Of a stretch of DNA of 34,041 nt, positions 24,988-34,041 are shown piece after piece. Below the pieces are notes generated by a model. The model was not told where the DNA came from. It did not search any database and worked only from the letters and a program-made list of their open reading frames with translations. Source of the DNA: Candidatus Sulfotelmatobacter sp. (GTDB lineage Bacteria > Eisenbacteria > RBG-16-71-46); assembly GCA_035498555.1 (NCBI GenBank), contig DATKAB010000002.1, forward strand, positions 1 to 34,041, given 5' to 3'. The position numbers and the translations under genes were made by a program. Position 1 is the first letter of the stretch; each line of letters begins with the position of its first letter.

Positions 24988-25950
24988 ATGGGCGGTCTTT
25001 TCTTCATCGGCATCGCTCTGGTCGTTGCCATCTTCATCATTCGCAATTTCGCCGGGCGCGCTCGCGCGCGAGTTCACGATTCCGGCGGACCGGTGTTCAC
25101 CGGCGGAGCCGAAGCCGTGCGCTGGGTGTTATCCGGCGTTGCGGCACTCTTCCTGTTCCTGATCCTCGTGACCTCGATCCGCGTCGTTCCGGTGGGTCAC
25201 GCGCTCGTGATCTTCAACACCATCACACGCAGCTTTCGCCTCGCCTCGCAGGGCATCACGTTCGTTCCGCCCTTCATCAGCAACACGCAGCTCTACGATC
25301 TGCGCCGGCTTGAGTACACCATGTCGGGCACCACCGGCGAAGGCCGCAAGGCCAATATCGATGACTCACTGTGGTCGCCGACGCAGGAGGGTCTCATGGT
25401 CGGAATCGATCTCACGCTCTGGCACCATCTCGACGCCGGCCACGTCGTATCCATCCACCAGAGGATCGGGCCCGACTACGAGGAGAAGATCATCCGCCCG
25501 GCGGTGCGATCGGTGATCCGCCTGGTGATCTCGGAATATCCGGTGATGGACGTCTACTCGGCCAAGCGCGCCATGATCCAGGACGAGATCAATCGCAAGG
25601 TGAAGGACCTGATCGAGAAGGACGGCTTCATGGTGGACGAGGTGGTGCTGCGCGACGTGCGCTTCACCCCCGAGTTCACCAAGGCGATCGAGGCCAAGCA
25701 GATTGCGCAGCAGGCCGCCGAGCAGATGAAGTACACGCTCGAAAAGGAAGAGAAGGAGGCGGAGCGCAAGGTGATCGAGGCCAAAGGTCGCGCCAACGCG
25801 ATTGAAGTGATCAACAAGGCGCTGGCCCAGAATCCCAATTACATCAAGTATCTCTACGTCGACAAGCTGTCGGACAAGGTGTCGGTGATCGTGTCGGATC
25901 AGAACACCATCATGGACCTGAAGGGGATTCTCGGCGCGAAAGAGAAGTGA
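24988..25950 (+). CDS. SPFH/Band 7 (prohibitin-like) membrane protein
   Basis: A 320-residue membrane scaffold protein. It has two hydrophobic segments (about 4-20 and 46-65), then an SPFH domain starting SIRVVPVGHALVIFNTITR (64-82) and running to about 240. A long charged helix follows (EQMKYTLEKEEKEAERKVIE) with the typical AKGRANAIEVINKAL. SPFH proteins oligomerise on membranes and often hold proteases or other partners. No FtsH- or NfeD-like partner is adjacent; the gene before it is an anchored unknown. GGGAGG lies 8 bases before the ATG. It converges with pepT 18 bases later, over a weak 5-bp hairpin. Confidence 0.9.
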   Translation: MGGLFFIGIALVVAIFIIRNFAGRARARVHDSGGPVFTGGAEAVRWVLSGVAALFLFLILVTSIRVVPVGHALVIFNTITRSFRLASQGITFVPPFISNTQLYDLRRLEYTMSGTTGEGRKANIDDSLWSPTQEGLMVGIDLTLWHHLDAGHVVSIHQRIGPDYEEKIIRPAVRSVIRLVISEYPVMDVYSAKRAMIQDEINRKVKDLIEKDGFMVDEVVLRDVRFTPEFTKAIEAKQIAQQAAEQMKYTLEKEEKEAERKVIEAKGRANAIEVINKALAQNPNYIKYLYVDKLSDKVSVIVSDQNTIMDLKGILGAKEK

Positions 25951-25968
25951 GCGGGCGCCTGGCCGCGC

Positions 25969-27222
<1,254 letters not shown>

Positions 27223-27262
27223 GGTGGGCTCCGAGTCGAGGGGCGAGTCGGTCGCGGCCAAG

Positions 27263-29170
27263 CTAAGGCCGGGCCCGGGGTTCCTGCAAATCGAGCCGAT
27301 TGCCGGGCAGGTCGGCCACCGCGAGGCGCCCGTCCTGCAGCGTCAGCACCGGCGCGTAAGGCCCGCGCGGCATTCGCGTCCACCACGCGCCGGTCGCTCG
27401 GCGTTCGGCCGCAGTGGTGAAGTGATAGAGATAGACGGTGGCGCGCAAGTAGCGCGGTGGGGCGTCGGGAAATGGATTCCTCGCCATCAGCTTGAGCACC
27501 GGCTTCGAGCCCTGCAGCAGGCGTTCGCAGAAATAGAGCAGCCACGAGTTCTGGCGCAGATCGCCGAGCGCCGCGAACCACATCTGCCAGTCGAGGCGTG
27601 GCATGTGCGGCGCCACGAACTCCGGACGGCGATCGAGTGCGCCCGGCTTCCAGCGGAACTCGTACGAGCGCCAGATCTCGCCGTCGTTGCTGCCCTCGAT
27701 CACGATCTCGGGGCGCTCGGTGGTCATCACCGCGAACAGGCCGTACGAATTGACGACGCGGAACGGCGCCGTGATTTCGTACGCCGAGGGCAGTGGCCCC
27801 AGCAGCTTCATCGGCCAGCGCAACGCTCCCCATAGCGGCACCAGCCCGAGCAGCGCGAGCGCGAGCGCGAGCGGGCGCCGGATCCAGCGGCTGGCAACCG
27901 TGGGTTCGCCCGCCCCGCTTTCGGGGAGCGAGATGCCGAGCGCGCGCCGCAGCCATGCCGGCCACACACCGTCATCGAACATCGGGATCACCAGCGCCAT
28001 CGCCAGCGGATTGAAGAAGCCGTAGTTGCCGGTGATCACGATCAGCGCCTGGAGCGAGAGCATCGCAATGGCGCCCGCGAAGCGGATCCGGCGCGGCGCC
28101 AGGATCAGGAACGGCGCCAGCCCTTCGATCGCGAACATGACACCGGTCGAAAAGGTCTGGAACGCGTCCGGCAGATGATGCGCCCACCACGCCGTCCACG
28201 GCGGAAGCGGCTGCGTCTGGTAGTGGAAACGCAGCGCGGTGAGATGGCGCCAGTTGGGATCGTGGCTGGTGAGCTTCACCACCGCGGAGGAGAACATGAG
28301 CCGGAAGAGGAGCCAGCGCAGCAGCCACAGTCCGCTCTTCGCCGGCGCGGGATCGGCGGCGGGGAGCGCGAGTGGGCGCCAGCGCCCGATGAACAGCGAG
28401 GCCACCACGGTCTCGATCAGCAGGCCGTCCCACTGAAACCACAGGAACTCGCGCGCCACCGAGGCCAGCGACAGGTAGCAGGCCGCGATCGCCAGCAGCG
28501 CCGGAATCTCGAACACGCCGAGCATCAGCGCGAGCGACGCCGCCGTGCCGATCGCGCACAGCGCATGGAGCGCGCGATCGCTCGCATCGAGCCAGCAGAG
28601 CGACGGCACCGCCAGCGCGATGCCCGCTCCGTAGCGCTGGCGCAGCTGCCCGATGAATTCGGCCGTGGGGAGGATGCCCTGCCTCCCGATCAGGCCGATT
28701 ACCTGGACCCAGAGCGACAGAAACGCCGACACCGAGATCGCTCCCAGCGCGCGCAGGAAGATCCACGCCGTGAGCCGCTGTCCGGGCGGCACGAGATACT
28801 TCCCCCACACCCGCGAAGTGACGCTGGTGAAGAACGGACGATTGCGAGCGATCACGCCGTAGACGGCGTCGCTCGCCAGCTTGAACGGCAGGAAGTAGCG
28901 ATAGAGCCACCACCACGCGGCGCGCCCGGGCGAATAAGCCAGCGTTCGGAACACCGCCGCCGCGCCGCCGCGCCAGGTGCCGTCGGCCTCCCGCAGCTGC
29001 ACCGCTTCGGCAAAGCGCGAAAGCGGCACCTCGGGGAAGCGCGACGACACCGATTGCGCCGGCGCGTAATCCACGGTGTCGCCGGTGACGCGCTGCCAGC
29101 GCTCGATCCAGCGCTTGCAGAAGCCACAGTTGCCGTCGAAGAGCATCAGCGGCCGTTCGGGAGCGCCCAT
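27263..29170 (-). CDS. DCC thiol-disulfide domain fused to a lipase-maturation-factor-like membrane protein
   Basis: A 635-residue fusion. Residues 7-120 are a DCC (DUF393) thioredoxin-like domain, with LMLFDGNCGFCKRW giving D12, C15 and C18. The rest is a lipase maturation factor (LMF) domain with about ten membrane segments. KLTSHDPNWRHLTALRFHYQ and TQPLPPW are the family's hallmark. The later soluble part has FRVVNSYGLFAVMTTERPEI and RLDWQMWFAALGD. In animals LMF1 is an ER protein needed for folding of lipases. A bacterial role in disulfide or folding of exported proteins is inferred. No lipase is adjacent. No Shine-Dalgarno sequence precedes the ATG; a TAGAAT box ends 6 bases upstream. 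Confidence 0.88.
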   Translation of the reverse strand: MGAPERPLMLFDGNCGFCKRWIERWQRVTGDTVDYAPAQSVSSRFPEVPLSRFAEAVQLREADGTWRGGAAAVFRTLAYSPGRAAWWWLYRYFLPFKLASDAVYGVIARNRPFFTSVTSRVWGKYLVPPGQRLTAWIFLRALGAISVSAFLSLWVQVIGLIGRQGILPTAEFIGQLRQRYGAGIALAVPSLCWLDASDRALHALCAIGTAASLALMLGVFEIPALLAIAACYLSLASVAREFLWFQWDGLLIETVVASLFIGRWRPLALPAADPAPAKSGLWLLRWLLFRLMFSSAVVKLTSHDPNWRHLTALRFHYQTQPLPPWTAWWAHHLPDAFQTFSTGVMFAIEGLAPFLILAPRRIRFAGAIAMLSLQALIVITGNYGFFNPLAMALVIPMFDDGVWPAWLRRALGISLPESGAGEPTVASRWIRRPLALALALLGLVPLWGALRWPMKLLGPLPSAYEITAPFRVVNSYGLFAVMTTERPEIVIEGSNDGEIWRSYEFRWKPGALDRRPEFVAPHMPRLDWQMWFAALGDLRQNSWLLYFCERLLQGSKPVLKLMARNPFPDAPPRYLRATVYLYHFTTAAERRATGAWWTRMPRGPYAPVLTLQDGRLAVADLPGNRLDLQEPRARP

Positions 29171-29176
29171 GCGTCC

Positions 29177-29182
29177 ATTCTA
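29177..29182 (-). promoter_or_regulatory. -10 box of a probably leaderless promoter (DCC/LMF gene)
   Basis: CGCTAGAAT on the minus strand is followed by 6 bases and the ATG at 29170. The spacing matches the boxes before 6516 and 24260. No -35 hexamer is convincing. Confidence 0.45.
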
Positions 29183-29236
29183 GCGGCGCGCGGCTCGGTG
29201 CGCGTATGCTCTCGGCCCTCCGAAAGGATCCCCCGC

Positions 29237-30211
<975 letters not shown>

Positions 30212-30219
30212 ACCGACGC

Positions 30220-31257
30220 TCAGCGGGTGCCGCTCTTGGCCCGATACTCGTCGCGCGCCTTGCGTGCCATGGCCAGGATGTCGGGCGGCACCTTTTCACC
30301 CACCATCATCTTGGCGAACTCGTCGGCGACCAGGCGGAACTGCGTCGCCTCGGCTGGGCTCACCGGCACCACCTTGAGCCCGCGCTTCTGCATCTCTTCG
30401 ACGGCGGTGGTGTCCTGCCTCGGCACGCCGGTCTGGAGCGTGGATTCCATCTGCTTGCACGCGGTCAGCAGCTGATTGCGATCGGCCTCGGAGATCTTCA
30501 TCCACGCCTGCTTGGTGATCACCAGCCCGCCGACGAGCGGCGCGAGGCCCAGCCCGATCATGTTGGGCGTCATCTTGTACCACTGGAGCGTGAGCCCGAG
30601 CAGCGGCGTGGTGGGATAGGCCTCGATCATGCCGGTCTGAAGCCCGGTCATGATGTCGGTGGCGGCGAGCGCCACCGGCTGGAAGCCGAGCGTCTTCCAT
30701 TCCTGCGCGATCTGATCGTCCCCGGCCCACACGAAGAATTTGGCCTTCTTGAGCCCGTCCACGGTCGAGATCGGGTTCTTGGTGAAGAAATAAACCCAGC
30801 CGCCGTGGCCCCAGCCGAGCAGCACGAAGCCCTTGGCCTCGAGGCGCTGCTTCAAGACCGGCTCCATCACGTCGAGCGTGTGATACAGCTCGGGATAAGA
30901 GTTGAAGAACATCGGAATGTTGAACATGTGGAACGACGGATCGATCGAGGCGAGCCCGGCGGTGGTGACGGCCGCGGCCTGCAGTTGCCCGATCCGCATC
31001 TTGCGCACGATGTCCGGCTCATCGCCGGCGACGCCACTCGGGTAGACGCGCAGCGCCACGCGATTCTGGGTGCTGGTGCTCCACTGCGAGCCCATCTCGC
31101 GCAACGCCTTGTCCCACACCGAGCCTTCGGGCACCAGCGTCGCCAGCTTGACCACGTTGGCTTGCGCGAGCGCTCGCCGCGGCGCGGCGGCAACGAGCGC
31201 GAGCATCCCGGCGAGCGCGAGCAGCGCGGCCTTCGGACGTTTCATGCGAATCATCAT
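30220..31257 (-). CDS. dctP: TRAP transporter solute-binding protein (DctP/TatP type)
   Basis: A 345-residue periplasmic binding protein that would deliver organic anions or other ligands to a TRAP permease. The signal peptide (about 1-31, ending ALAQ) precedes VVKLATLVPEGSVWDKALRE (34-53). The NRVALRVYPSGVAGDEPDIV region and the GLQTGMIEAYPTTPL stretch are typical of DctP proteins, whose conserved Arg contacts ligand carboxylates. The ATG at 31257 overlaps the TatT stop by one base (ATGA) after AAGGAG. An alternative start is 31254 or 31245. No DctQ or DctM is in the window, and the downstream neighbour is an aldo/keto reductase on the other strand. Confidence 0.9.
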   Translation of the reverse strand: MMIRMKRPKAALLALAGMLALVAAAPRRALAQANVVKLATLVPEGSVWDKALREMGSQWSTSTQNRVALRVYPSGVAGDEPDIVRKMRIGQLQAAAVTTAGLASIDPSFHMFNIPMFFNSYPELYHTLDVMEPVLKQRLEAKGFVLLGWGHGGWVYFFTKNPISTVDGLKKAKFFVWAGDDQIAQEWKTLGFQPVALAATDIMTGLQTGMIEAYPTTPLLGLTLQWYKMTPNMIGLGLAPLVGGLVITKQAWMKISEADRNQLLTACKQMESTLQTGVPRQDTTAVEEMQKRGLKVVPVSPAEATQFRLVADEFAKMMVGEKVPPDILAMARKARDEYRAKSGTR

Positions 31258-32285
31258 CACTTCTCCTTGGACTTGGTGGAATCGGGAGCCGACGAATCGT
31301 CGACGAAAAATTCGTCCTGTCGATCGAGCAGCGAGCGCGCCTTGCGCTGCGTGACCACGGTTTCGAGACGGTTGGCGGGATCCTTGTCGGGATCGACGGC
31401 CAGCGCCTTGCCGAGCAGGTCGCGAAACTCGGCACGGTCCTGATTCATGACCGAAACGCTCAACGCCATGGTGACGTAGGGCGAGGCCTTGCCGCCGTGG
31501 CTCAACTCGACGGCGCGATTGAACTGCTGGCGCGCGCGGTCCACCGAGCCGCCCATCGCGGCCGGCAGCGCTTCGAGCACGATCATGGCCTCGTGGAGCG
31601 CCCCTTCCTCGTAGCTCTCGTCGAGCACGAGGCCGCGCTCGATCAAAGCGCGTACCGCCGGGAGATCGGCGAGCATCTCGGGCTTGTCCTTGCCCATCGA
31701 GATCGCCGAGCCCCACGCCGCCGCCGTCCAGAACAGCATCGGCACGTCCCGTGATTCGATGCGCGCCGCGGCCTTGGCCGGATCGGTCTGGAGTCCCGAG
31801 CTGATGCCCTTGTAGCGAACCTCGAGCCCGCGCAGGCCGTAGTTGCGGGCGCGCAGGTAGAGCTTGTAGGCGCGCTGGTGGAGCTGCTCGGACCGCGCGT
31901 AGTCGCTGTTGACCAGCAAATCGCCCTCTGACTGAACGAACGCGTAAGAGTAGGCCGCGTAGCCCTTGCACAGATTGAGCAGCAGGCCCTGGTGCTCGGG
32001 CAGCGTCGAGAGCATCGACTCCATGGTCTTCAAGCCGAAGGGCAGCGCCGCCTCGATCAGATCGGGATCGTCGTCGGTGCCGAAGACGTCCGGACCCTTG
32101 GTGAGCGAGTTGGCCACGCTCTTGGTGGCGAACTTGTTGATCGAGCAGGAAGCGAGGGCCAGCGGCAACGAGAGGAGAATCGCCAGCGCGAGCACGTGAA
32201 ATGCGGCGCGGAAACGTGCGGGGAGCGCGGTGTCCGGTCGAGCGCGCAAGGTCAGGGGTCCATCCCTGGGGGAATCCGCCGCCAC
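31257..32285 (-). CDS. tatT: TatT-like TPR lipoprotein associated with TRAP transporters
   Basis: A roughly 340-residue helical lipoprotein of the TatT (TP0956) family, which forms a complex with a TRAP solute-binding protein in Treponema. The signal ends in the lipobox LALASC. The helical repeats include AALPFGLKTMESMLSTLPEH, LLLNLCKGYAAYSYAFVQSE and SYEEGALHEAMIVLEALPAA. Further on, VDRARQQFNRAVELSHGGKA is TPR-like. It immediately precedes and overlaps the DctP gene, as in the known pair. The start is unsure: GTG at 32285 is used, with TTG at 32306 or 32249 possible. A promoter candidate lies just upstream. Confidence 0.85.
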   Translation of the reverse strand: MAADSPRDGPLTLRARPDTALPARFRAAFHVLALAILLSLPLALASCSINKFATKSVANSLTKGPDVFGTDDDPDLIEAALPFGLKTMESMLSTLPEHQGLLLNLCKGYAAYSYAFVQSEGDLLVNSDYARSEQLHQRAYKLYLRARNYGLRGLEVRYKGISSGLQTDPAKAAARIESRDVPMLFWTAAAWGSAISMGKDKPEMLADLPAVRALIERGLVLDESYEEGALHEAMIVLEALPAAMGGSVDRARQQFNRAVELSHGGKASPYVTMALSVSVMNQDRAEFRDLLGKALAVDPDKDPANRLETVVTQRKARSLLDRQDEFFVDDSSAPDSTKSKEK

Positions 32286-32321
32286 GCATGAGCGTGGAGA
32301 TGCCAAGGGGAAACGCGGCGA

Positions 32322-32350
32322 ACGCTAGCGGCGCGGGCCGGAGCGGTCAA
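32322..32350 (-). promoter_or_regulatory. Promoter candidate for tatT-dctP
   Basis: On the minus strand TTGACC (32350-32345), a 17-base spacer and TAGCGT (32327-32322) precede the possible tatT starts at 32306, 32285 and 32249. The -35 box is good and the -10 box weak. Confidence 0.4.
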
Positions 32351-32397
32351 GGAGCGCGGAGCCGTCGCCCCAGGTGAGGGATCACCCGTATACCGCC

Positions 32398-33489
32398 TCA
32401 GTGTAGCCGCTTTCTCCGATTTTTCACGAAGTCTCGAAACACGTAGGCGCCGACGTTCTGCGGATCGGTCTCGTAGATCCTTCCATGATTCAACTCGGTC
32501 AGCCGCCGCACGAAATCGAGCAGCGGCCCGTCGGTGGCGAGCATGAAGGTGGTGATGGTGATGCGCTTGCGGCGGCAGAACGCTGCCTCCTCGAGCGTCT
32601 TGTTGACGATCTTCGGATCCAGCCCGAACGGGTTCTTGTAGAGGCGGCCGAACTCGTGGATCGCCGAGGGCTTGCCGTCGGTGATCATGAAGATCTGCTT
32701 GTTGACGCCCTTCCGGCTCTCGAGGATTCGCCGCGCCATCTGGAGACCGGCGCGGGTGTTGGTGTGGAACGGTCCGGCCTGGATCTTCATCAGGTCCTTG
32801 AGCTGCACCTGGCGGGCGTCGTCGCCGAACAGCACCACGTCGAGCGTGTCCTTCGGGTAGCGGCTCTGGATCAGCTGCGCCAGCGCGAGCGCGATCTTCT
32901 TGGCCGGCGTGATGCGATCCTCGCCGTACAGGATCATGCTGTGGCTCACGTCCACCATCAACACCGTGGCGCACGACGAAAGATGCTCGGTCTCGAAGAC
33001 TTCGAGATCCTCTTCCGAGAGGGTCAGGTCGTCGATGCCGCCGCGCTTGACCGCGTTGCTCACGCTGCCCAGCGGGTCGAGATTGCCGAGGTCGTCGCCG
33101 AACTGCCAGGCGCGCGTCTCGCTCAGGCGTTCGCCGCCCTTGCCGGCCTGCGGCGTGCGGTGGTCGCCGGCGCCGCCGGCCTGGAGCGCGTTGAAGATCT
33201 CGTTGAGCGAATCCTGGCGGATGCGGCGCTCGCCGCGCGGCGTGACCTGGTAGCCGCGCGTGGTCTTCTCGGCTTCGCCCGATTCCTCGAGCATCTTCTT
33301 GAAGTCGTCGATGCCGAACTTGTCGTTGAAGAATCCGTACTGCTCGCCAAAGTGCTCCATCCAGCGCAGCGCTTCGTCGACGTCGCCGCCGGTCTGGAGC
33401 AGCAGATTGCGATAGATCTCCATCAGCTGGCGCTGGAATTCGAGATCTTCGGGCCGCGGCCCCTTCCACTTCGAATAGTCGAAACGCAT
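32398..33489 (-). CDS. VWA-domain protein, partner of the Mg-chelatase-type ATPase
   Basis: A 363-residue soluble protein. The C-terminal half is a von Willebrand factor A domain with the MIDAS motif DVSHS (D180, S182, S184), followed by ILYGEDRITPAKKIALALA. An ITDGKPSAIHEF segment supplies the later Asp of the site. The N-terminal half is charged and helical. Mg-chelatase-type AAA+ ATPases commonly pair with a VWA protein that acts as adaptor, and this one starts 29 bases after the ATPase gene stop. The cargo or target is unknown. The ATG at 33489 (MRFDYSKWKG) has no clear Shine-Dalgarno sequence; longer frames upstream antisense-read the ATPase. Confidence 0.88.
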   Translation of the reverse strand: MRFDYSKWKGPRPEDLEFQRQLMEIYRNLLLQTGGDVDEALRWMEHFGEQYGFFNDKFGIDDFKKMLEESGEAEKTTRGYQVTPRGERRIRQDSLNEIFNALQAGGAGDHRTPQAGKGGERLSETRAWQFGDDLGNLDPLGSVSNAVKRGGIDDLTLSEEDLEVFETEHLSSCATVLMVDVSHSMILYGEDRITPAKKIALALAQLIQSRYPKDTLDVVLFGDDARQVQLKDLMKIQAGPFHTNTRAGLQMARRILESRKGVNKQIFMITDGKPSAIHEFGRLYKNPFGLDPKIVNKTLEEAAFCRRKRITITTFMLATDGPLLDFVRRLTELNHGRIYETDPQNVGAYVFRDFVKNRRKRLH

Positions 33490-33518
33490 GGTTGCAGCGA
33501 TCCGCCGCGCGGATCCGG

Positions 33519-34041
33519 CTAGTCCCCGAGCCCGCTCAGCATGCTCTTCAGCATGTCCTTGTACGACGTGGTCGATTCGCCGGTCCGCTCGCGCGACAGC
33601 ATCGAGTGCTGGTGCAGACCTTCGAGCACCAGCTCCATCGCCACCGCGGCCTCGTCGGCATTCTTCGGCGACATGTACTTCGCGGCCAGCTCGCGCAGGC
33701 CCTTCACTTCGTTCAGGCGCTTTGCGAACTCGACCTGCGACATGTCGTCCGCGACCTCGAGGTGATTGCCGCCCGCGAACCATTCGAGCACCGGGCGATA
33801 CTCCGCCGACGCCCCCGGCTCCGACTCGCCGCTCTCCGCGGCCGCCGCTCGTGCCGAGCGCCGGCGCGGCTTGAACGCGTCGGGAAAGCGCTGACTGAAC
33901 ACCGCTTTCACTCCGCGGCCGAGCAGCGCGCGCGACACGTTGAGCGTCCCCTCCTGTTCTCCTTCCAGCACCAGCTCGACCTTCCCGCTCACCGACGCCA
34001 CCGCCTGCTGCAAGTCGCACACCCGCGTCACCACGCGCGAT
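33519..34041 (-). CDS. C-terminal part of a Mg-chelatase-type AAA+ ATPase (5' end beyond the window)
   Basis: The reading frame runs off the right edge. What remains (about 173 residues) is the C-terminal helical region of a magnesium-chelatase-I-like ATPase. VSGKVELVLEGEQEGTLNV leads into YRPVLEWFAGGNHLEVADDM, then LNEVKGLRELAAKY and AMELVLEGLHQHSMLSR. The last stretch matches the EFILEGLHL helix of this group. The Walker motifs would lie outside the window. Since the neighbouring gene encodes a VWA protein, this is likely a MoxR/chelatase-like remodelling pair rather than a chlorophyll enzyme; no pigment genes are present. Confidence 0.65.
   Translation of the reverse strand, partial: SRVVTRVCDLQQAVASVSGKVELVLEGEQEGTLNVSRALLGRGVKAVFSQRFPDAFKPRRRSARAAAAESGESEPGASAEYRPVLEWFAGGNHLEVADDMSQVEFAKRLNEVKGLRELAAKYMSPKNADEAAVAMELVLEGLHQHSMLSRERTGESTTSYKDMLKSMLSGLGD

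Noticed and set aside
27850-27877. A GCGAGC hexamer repeated in tandem
   Set aside because: It encodes the leucine/alanine-rich membrane segment LALALALLG of the DCC/LMF protein and is explained by coding.

Overview
The window is GC-rich bacterial chromosome (about two thirds G+C by eye), densely coding, with about 32 genes, many GTG starts and short gaps. I see no tRNA, rRNA, CRISPR array, insertion sequence or phage gene. Lipoproteins with lipoboxes, cleavable signal peptides, secreted S9 and S46 dipeptidyl peptidases and a TatT/DctP pair point to a Gram-negative (diderm) organism. The mix (secreted NIDO-domain protein, S46 peptidase, TatT-type TRAP protein, PPi-type phosphofructokinase, a selenoprotein of the SelW/Rdx type) would fit an uncultured FCB-like or deltaproteobacterium-like lineage such as Candidatus Eisenbacteria. 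That placement is inference and not proven by any marker here.

Layout. 19-1573 (-): murB and a DinB-fold protein. 1682-1900 (+): a 72-residue selenoprotein with an in-frame UGA in a CGQU motif and a SECIS-like hairpin just after it; conventional gene calling would miss it. 1936-6516 (-): a multi-pass membrane protein, a small unknown protein, a DPP IV-type S9 peptidase and a flavin-reductase-like protein, the last two coupled by a GTGA overlap. 6783-8855: a secreted unknown (+) facing a phospholipase D-type protein (-). 8970-10194 (+): two thioredoxin-fold proteins. 10277-14683 (+): a tight operon of PPi-type phosphofructokinase, isocitrate dehydrogenase kinase/phosphatase (aceK) and its target icd. 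14954-17512 (-): a NIDO-domain exported protein, an SRPBCC protein and a HIT protein. 17550-21456 (-): S46 peptidase, a second (ATP-type by its residues) phosphofructokinase and a small exported protein. 21671-24133 (-): acetyl-CoA synthetase and an ICMT-like methyltransferase. 24260-25950 (+): a membrane-anchored unknown and an SPFH/prohibitin protein. 25969-29170 (-): a DCC/lipase-maturation-factor fusion and peptidase T. 29237-30211 (+): an aldo/keto reductase. 30220-32285 (-): DctP and TatT. 32398-34041 (-): a VWA protein and the 3' end of a Mg-chelatase-type AAA+ ATPase.

How the genes fit together. Central carbon genes dominate the middle: a reversible PPi-phosphofructokinase co-transcribed with the switch that diverts isocitrate to the glyoxylate bypass, plus a second phosphofructokinase and acetyl-CoA synthetase. 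This suggests control of flux between glycolysis, gluconeogenesis and acetate use. S9, S46 and PepT peptidases suggest growth on peptides. The strongest unusual features are the hidden selenoprotein, the pfp-aceK-icd operon, the TatT-DctP pair without membrane subunits, and a recurring -10 box placed so that transcripts would begin at the start codon (leaderless genes).
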